Shown here one piece after another: positions 60,360-64,000 of a stretch of DNA of 64,000 nt (positions are counted from its first letter, which is position 1; every line of letters starts with the position of its first letter). Below the pieces are notes generated by a model. The model searched no databases. It was not told where the DNA came from and saw only the letters and a program-made list of their open reading frames with translations. Where the stretch lies: assembly GCA_965153355.1 (NCBI GenBank), contig OZ231127.1:8556001-8620000 (forward strand). Direction: 5' to 3'. The translations under genes and the position numbers were made by a program. Origin of the DNA: Flaccisagitta enflata (lineage: Eukaryota > Chaetognatha > Sagittoidea > Aphragmophora).

Positions 60360-61140
60360 TTTGTCCATCCAATCATCCCACTATTGAGGACTAATCTGAG
60401 GCTTGCGATGTTTAACTGGAAGACTGGTAGCACTGATTCAATGCCGGTGACAATTAATTTGAGGTTAAAGAGGGCAGGTTAAGATGAGGAAAAGCCTGGA
60501 AAGACTATGTAGGGATGGATTTGAAAATTGAAAGGCCAGTTCGCTGTCTGAGAGAGCCAGTTTGAGGCCTGAAGAGAATTAGGGGGCAATTATACAGCCT
60601 GAGTGGGCTGCTTTGAGACCTGTGAGGGCTGGTAAGGCTGGCAAGGGCTGATTTGAGTCCTGCAAGGGCAGATTTGAGGTTTGGAAAGGCCCTAAAGGTG
60701 ACAAAGTCTTGTAGAATACAGGGGTTTGAAGGCTTCTTACGGCTATATGTAGGTCTGATGAGGAAGATTTGAGGCCAGAGTGAGCCTAATATAGGACCTG
60801 AATAGGCTAAATTGTGGGCTAGGAGGCTAATCTAAGGCCAGAAAGTTTCAAAAGCTTCAGATGGTTGGCAGTCCCTATTGCCCCAAAGCTGATGATTGAG
60901 TCATGAGATGGTGGGAAGGGAAGGGACTTCAAATGGACTGCAGATCTATATTTGGGTTCATAGAAGATGATAGGGTTGAGATGAAGGCTTTTGGGTAAGA
61001 ATCCGAGCCAACAAAATTCATAATTGTGCAAAGCAGGGCAATGGAATTACATATTGTCCATGGCCGACTGATAAAACCCCCAATTTGTTCCAGTGAGTAT
61101 AAATTCTGGCTTTTGGGCAGTAGCCAAAAGGATTTAAAAT
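60360..61140. mobile_element. degenerate HP element sequence
   Basis: GAGAGGGCTGATTTGAGTCC-like units, AAAGTCTTGTAGAATACAGG and GCTTTTGGGCAGTAGCCAAA, all diverged from other HP copies. Confidence 0.5.
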
Positions 61141-62106
61141 CATGTAGAATATTTGAGGCTTTTGTTTGTTGTTCCCTAAAATATTTTTTTTTGGGGGGGG
61201 GGGGGCAGCGGCAAAAAAGAAATCAGGGACTTTTGTTCAGTTGTTCGTTTGTTTGTTCATTCATTTGTACATTTGTGCATGCATTTGTTTGTATATGCGT
61301 CCCACCTTTCCCCCGCTATTTCTTTTCTGTCAATTTGCCATACTATTCAATAGGAATTCCATATTTTTTCATTTTTTTTTCAATATCCCCGTAAGGTGGT
61401 TGGTGGGTGGTCGGTTGGTTTTGATACACAATGATGGTGTTTTAGGTGGGTAAGGTGGTAGGGTGGGTGCTTGGATGGTTTTAGGTGGGTTAGGTGGTTG
61501 GTAGGGGGTTGGTTGATTTTGATCTTGGTTGTTGGTTCTTCAATGGGTATAGGGTAAAAAATGCCTGATTTGGGGTCTAAGAAGCCTGTTTTAGTGTCAG
61601 AGAGACTTTTTTGGGGTCAAGAAAGCCTTTTTTGGGGTCAAGAAAGCCTTTTTTAGTCACGGACTAGCGACTCTATAACTAGGAACATTTGCACGGCAGA
61701 TTGTGGAGTGATCAGGTTTTTAAACGAGCGAACAGACTATGAAAATGTGATAAAAAAATGAAAAATTAATCATTTTGCTTGTCTAGTATTATGTAGAAAG
61801 GGCCCATAGAGTCAGAATGTCATTTTTCTGCGGGTAAAAAAAAGTGAGGTTTAGAGAAATGAGACGTACTGTGAAATAACATACTTTTGCGCTTGTAAAA
61901 AAGCCCGTACGCCGCTGTACTCAAAGGGACATAAATTTTTGACCTTGTTGATTCTAAATCTGGTTTCATTTTTTTTCCGATTTCATCCGAGGCAACGCGA
62001 TGAAAATAATAAGAGGAAGCATCTCTTAAAAAGTGCCAACCAAAACAGCGTCATGAAAATTGCGCGTAAAACGCAAGTGTTTGGTTCGTGGTTTGCGCTC
62101 GCATAT
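61141..62106. other. unassigned DNA with GGT-rich and TSR fragments
   Basis: A G-run at 61190-61204, GGTGGTTGG-type repeats at 61395-61530, TTTGGGGTCAAGAAAGCC duplicated at 61611-61650, then TTTTTTAGTCACGGACTAGC (TSR left-end fragment, 61649). A possible upstream exon of the last gene (near 61993) has an acceptor-like TTTCATCCGAG but no convincing donor. Confidence 0.4.
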
Positions 62107-62179
62107 TTTTTGTTGTTGTTGTTGTTGTTGCTGTTGTTTTGTCTTTTGTCATGTTGTTGTTGGGTTGTTGTCGTTCTCG

Positions 62180-62222
<43 letters not shown>

Positions 62223-62286
62223 CGTCGTCGTTATTATTGTCGTCGCTGCTGTTGTTTGTCGCTGTCGTCGTTGGTCGTTGCTGTCG

Positions 62287-62324
<38 letters not shown>

Positions 62325-62406
62325 GCTGTTATTAATGCTGTTGTTGTTGCTGATGTTGTTTTTTTAATGTTGTTGTTGTTGTTTCTAATGTTAATTGTTA
62401 ATGTTT

Positions 62407-62450
<44 letters not shown>

Positions 62451-62462
62451 GCTGTTGTTGTT
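62107..62462. repeat. (GTT)n microsatellite, interrupted
   Basis: GTT repeats with GTC and GCT interruptions, about 65 bp 5' of the next exon. Three frames are open through it for compositional reasons. Confidence 0.95.
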
Positions 62463-62526
62463 TTAGTATTTTTTTCTTTATTGTTCTCATACTGTTCTAT
62501 ACTTCAATGTCATCATATTCGTTGAG

Positions 62527-62730
62527 CGCATGTTCGGCTACTGGAAGTTGTTGATGACGTACATGTACATGCCAAATGTACGCGCGTTGACCGCCGAAAG
62601 CTTTACTCTTTTTGCAATGAACAAAACTCACGTCTGGCTTTCGGCGAAAAGTGACGAGAAACGCGGTGCAATAGTGACTCAGGCGCAGAAAGACGTGCCA
62701 ACGCTAAGAAAGAGATACAAAGAACGCCAG
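62527..62730 (+). CDS. exon of an uncharacterised metazoan protein family (exon 1 of 2 seen)
   Basis: Probable acceptor ATTCGTTGAG, donor CGCCAG|GTAGCC, phase 0 at the donor. The peptide contains LTAESFTLFAMNKTHVWLSA followed by KSDEKRGAIVTQAQKDVPTL and RKRYKERQ. From memory, proteins common in cnidarian and other metazoan gene sets carry this NKT..WL..KS(D/E)E...R..(F/Y).ER pattern followed by a basic helix and a GLW motif, which is what the next exon has. The function of that family is not established, and some members sit in transposon-rich regions. The acceptor is less certain than the donor. Confidence 0.6.
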
Positions 62731-62839
62731 GTAGCCTTACCATCAGTCACAACAACACAAACACAAACACTAATACCCATGCACAAACACTCAATAGATA
62801 TTAACTAAACAACATAAGAATAATATAGGGCACCCGCTC

Positions 62840-63203
<364 letters not shown>

Positions 63204-63248
63204 ATTGTCAGGTCTAACTTGCAATATCACATGCATGGTACATCTCAG

Positions 63249-63521
63249 GCTGAAATCTTACGCATTCGACGGGAAAACTTCGCCGCTGAACGCGCAGAGA
63301 AAGCACGGAAAAAAAAGGCAAAATCGGCGGAGAAGGAGCGCCTTTACGATCGATTTCAAGCGATCGGCGGTTTGTGGAAGACGCCAGAAGCAGTCGACGA
63401 GGGGTTGGAGAAGCTAAAGGCCGGCAAACGCGGCGATCTCAAACATTCATATACAATTCGTGCATTTCTTTTTCATTCAATGGCGCTTTATGTTTTTACA
63501 AAATTTTGTCGTCTTGAATAA
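63249..63521 (+). CDS. exon of the same family (exon 2): basic helix and GLW motif
   Basis: Acceptor GGTACATCTCAG (ends 63248), phase 0, matching the previous donor. Reads AEILRIRRENFAAERAEKAR, then KKKAKSAEKERLYDRFQAIG, then GLWKTPEAVDEGLEKLKAGK. A long basic, helix-prone stretch followed by GLW-x-T/S-x-E-x-V-(D/E)-x-x-L-x-x-L is the hallmark of the family. The frame ends at TAA 63519-63521, inside an AATAAA (63517-63522). The last 25 residues (IRAFLFHSMALYVF and onward) look less conserved, so a donor near 63460 is possible. Confidence 0.7.
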   Translation, partial: AEILRIRRENFAAERAEKARKKKAKSAEKERLYDRFQAIGGLWKTPEAVDEGLEKLKAGKRGDLKHSYTIRAFLFHSMALYVFTKFCRLE

Positions 63522-63612
63522 ACAATTTCTTTCCGTCTTTTGTTCAGTTTTGATTTTATGTCGCGGACTCTATAAAGGCTATATTCGTCTGTCGGTCAGT
63601 TTTCCATCTATT

Positions 63613-63840
63613 TTTAGTTGCGGACACCCAACTCTATTAGAGGCTTTGTCCATCCGTCGGTCCCTCGGTCCCTCGGTCCGTCAGTCCGATGGTCCATTGG
63701 TCTGTGGTGTTCGAGTTGAAAAATGTGAAAATACGTATTTTGGACGCTGCTGTGTGATAGTCCGTGCGTGTGAGTGTGTTTAGGGTGGGCGAGGGTGTTA
63801 ATGGGGGTTGTATGCCCCTGCCCACCCGCCCGCAATGATA
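63613..63840 (+). mobile_element. TSR element 9, diverged
   Basis: TTTTTAGTTGCGGACACCCA, GGTCCCTCGGTCC units, GCCCCTGCCCACCCGCCCGC. The GGCCTTGTTT end is missing. A partial second left end (ATGTCGCGGACTCTATAAAG) lies at 63558. Confidence 0.6.
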
Positions 63841-63875
63841 TTGTGACCCTGCGTCACTTGTTCCATTGACCAGTG

Positions 63876-63976
<101 letters not shown>

Positions 63977-64000
63977 GACACGCTGATAAGACAACGACCC

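Overview
The window is eukaryotic and almost certainly from an invertebrate animal. It holds GT-AG spliced exons with consistent phases, one exon of a metabotropic-glutamate-receptor-like class C GPCR, and a two-exon start of a secreted SRCR (scavenger receptor cysteine-rich) protein. It also holds long introns, an intact two-ORF non-LTR retrotransposon, and dense microsatellites and fold-back elements. The phylum cannot be fixed from the sequence alone. Host coding sequence is a small fraction of the 64 kb.

Layout. 1-600: a 22-bp minisatellite. 1374-2595 (+): last three recognised exons of a coiled-coil protein with a run of 37 CAA-encoded glutamines. 3-6 kb: microsatellites and a ~900-bp fold-back element. 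8.06-10.1 kb: about 24 copies of an ~85-bp tandem repeat. 10.7-25 kb: fold-backs, microsatellites and two dispersed families named here for convenience. 'TSR' elements begin at TTTTTAGTCGCG and end at GGCCTTGTTT. 'HP' elements have hairpin-rich ends around a ~24-bp GGCCTGAGAGG minisatellite. 25744-25844 (+): the mGluR-like exon. 30.3-32.2 kb (-): a decayed copy of a Q-rich gene. 32.3-34.3 kb (-): the SRCR gene. 38.35-38.87 kb (+): a decayed inverted duplicate of its 3' end. 40-44.4 kb: nested TSR, HP and fold-back elements.

44.5-54.0 kb (+) is a second Q-rich gene copy. It is split by a ~7.0-kb palindromic composite (46045-53040) whose end arms are nearly identical and which is flanked by the 4-bp direct repeat TGGG. 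Removing the composite and one TGGG leaves the flanking reading frames in register. 54.4-59.14 kb (+) is a non-LTR retrotransposon with an AT-hook ORF1 overlapping an intact 977-aa endonuclease-reverse transcriptase ORF2. 59.14-61.1 kb is more fold-back and HP material. 62.5-63.5 kb (+) holds two exons of a metazoan protein family of unknown function, with a 518-bp intron that is mostly CA repeat.

The genes do not form a pathway. The coherent system here is the transposon ecology: at least a dozen fold-back insertions, some with 4-bp target duplications, several sharing an internal module, and many inserted into one another. Boundaries come from hand alignment, so ends are approximate unless a duplication or splice site is stated.
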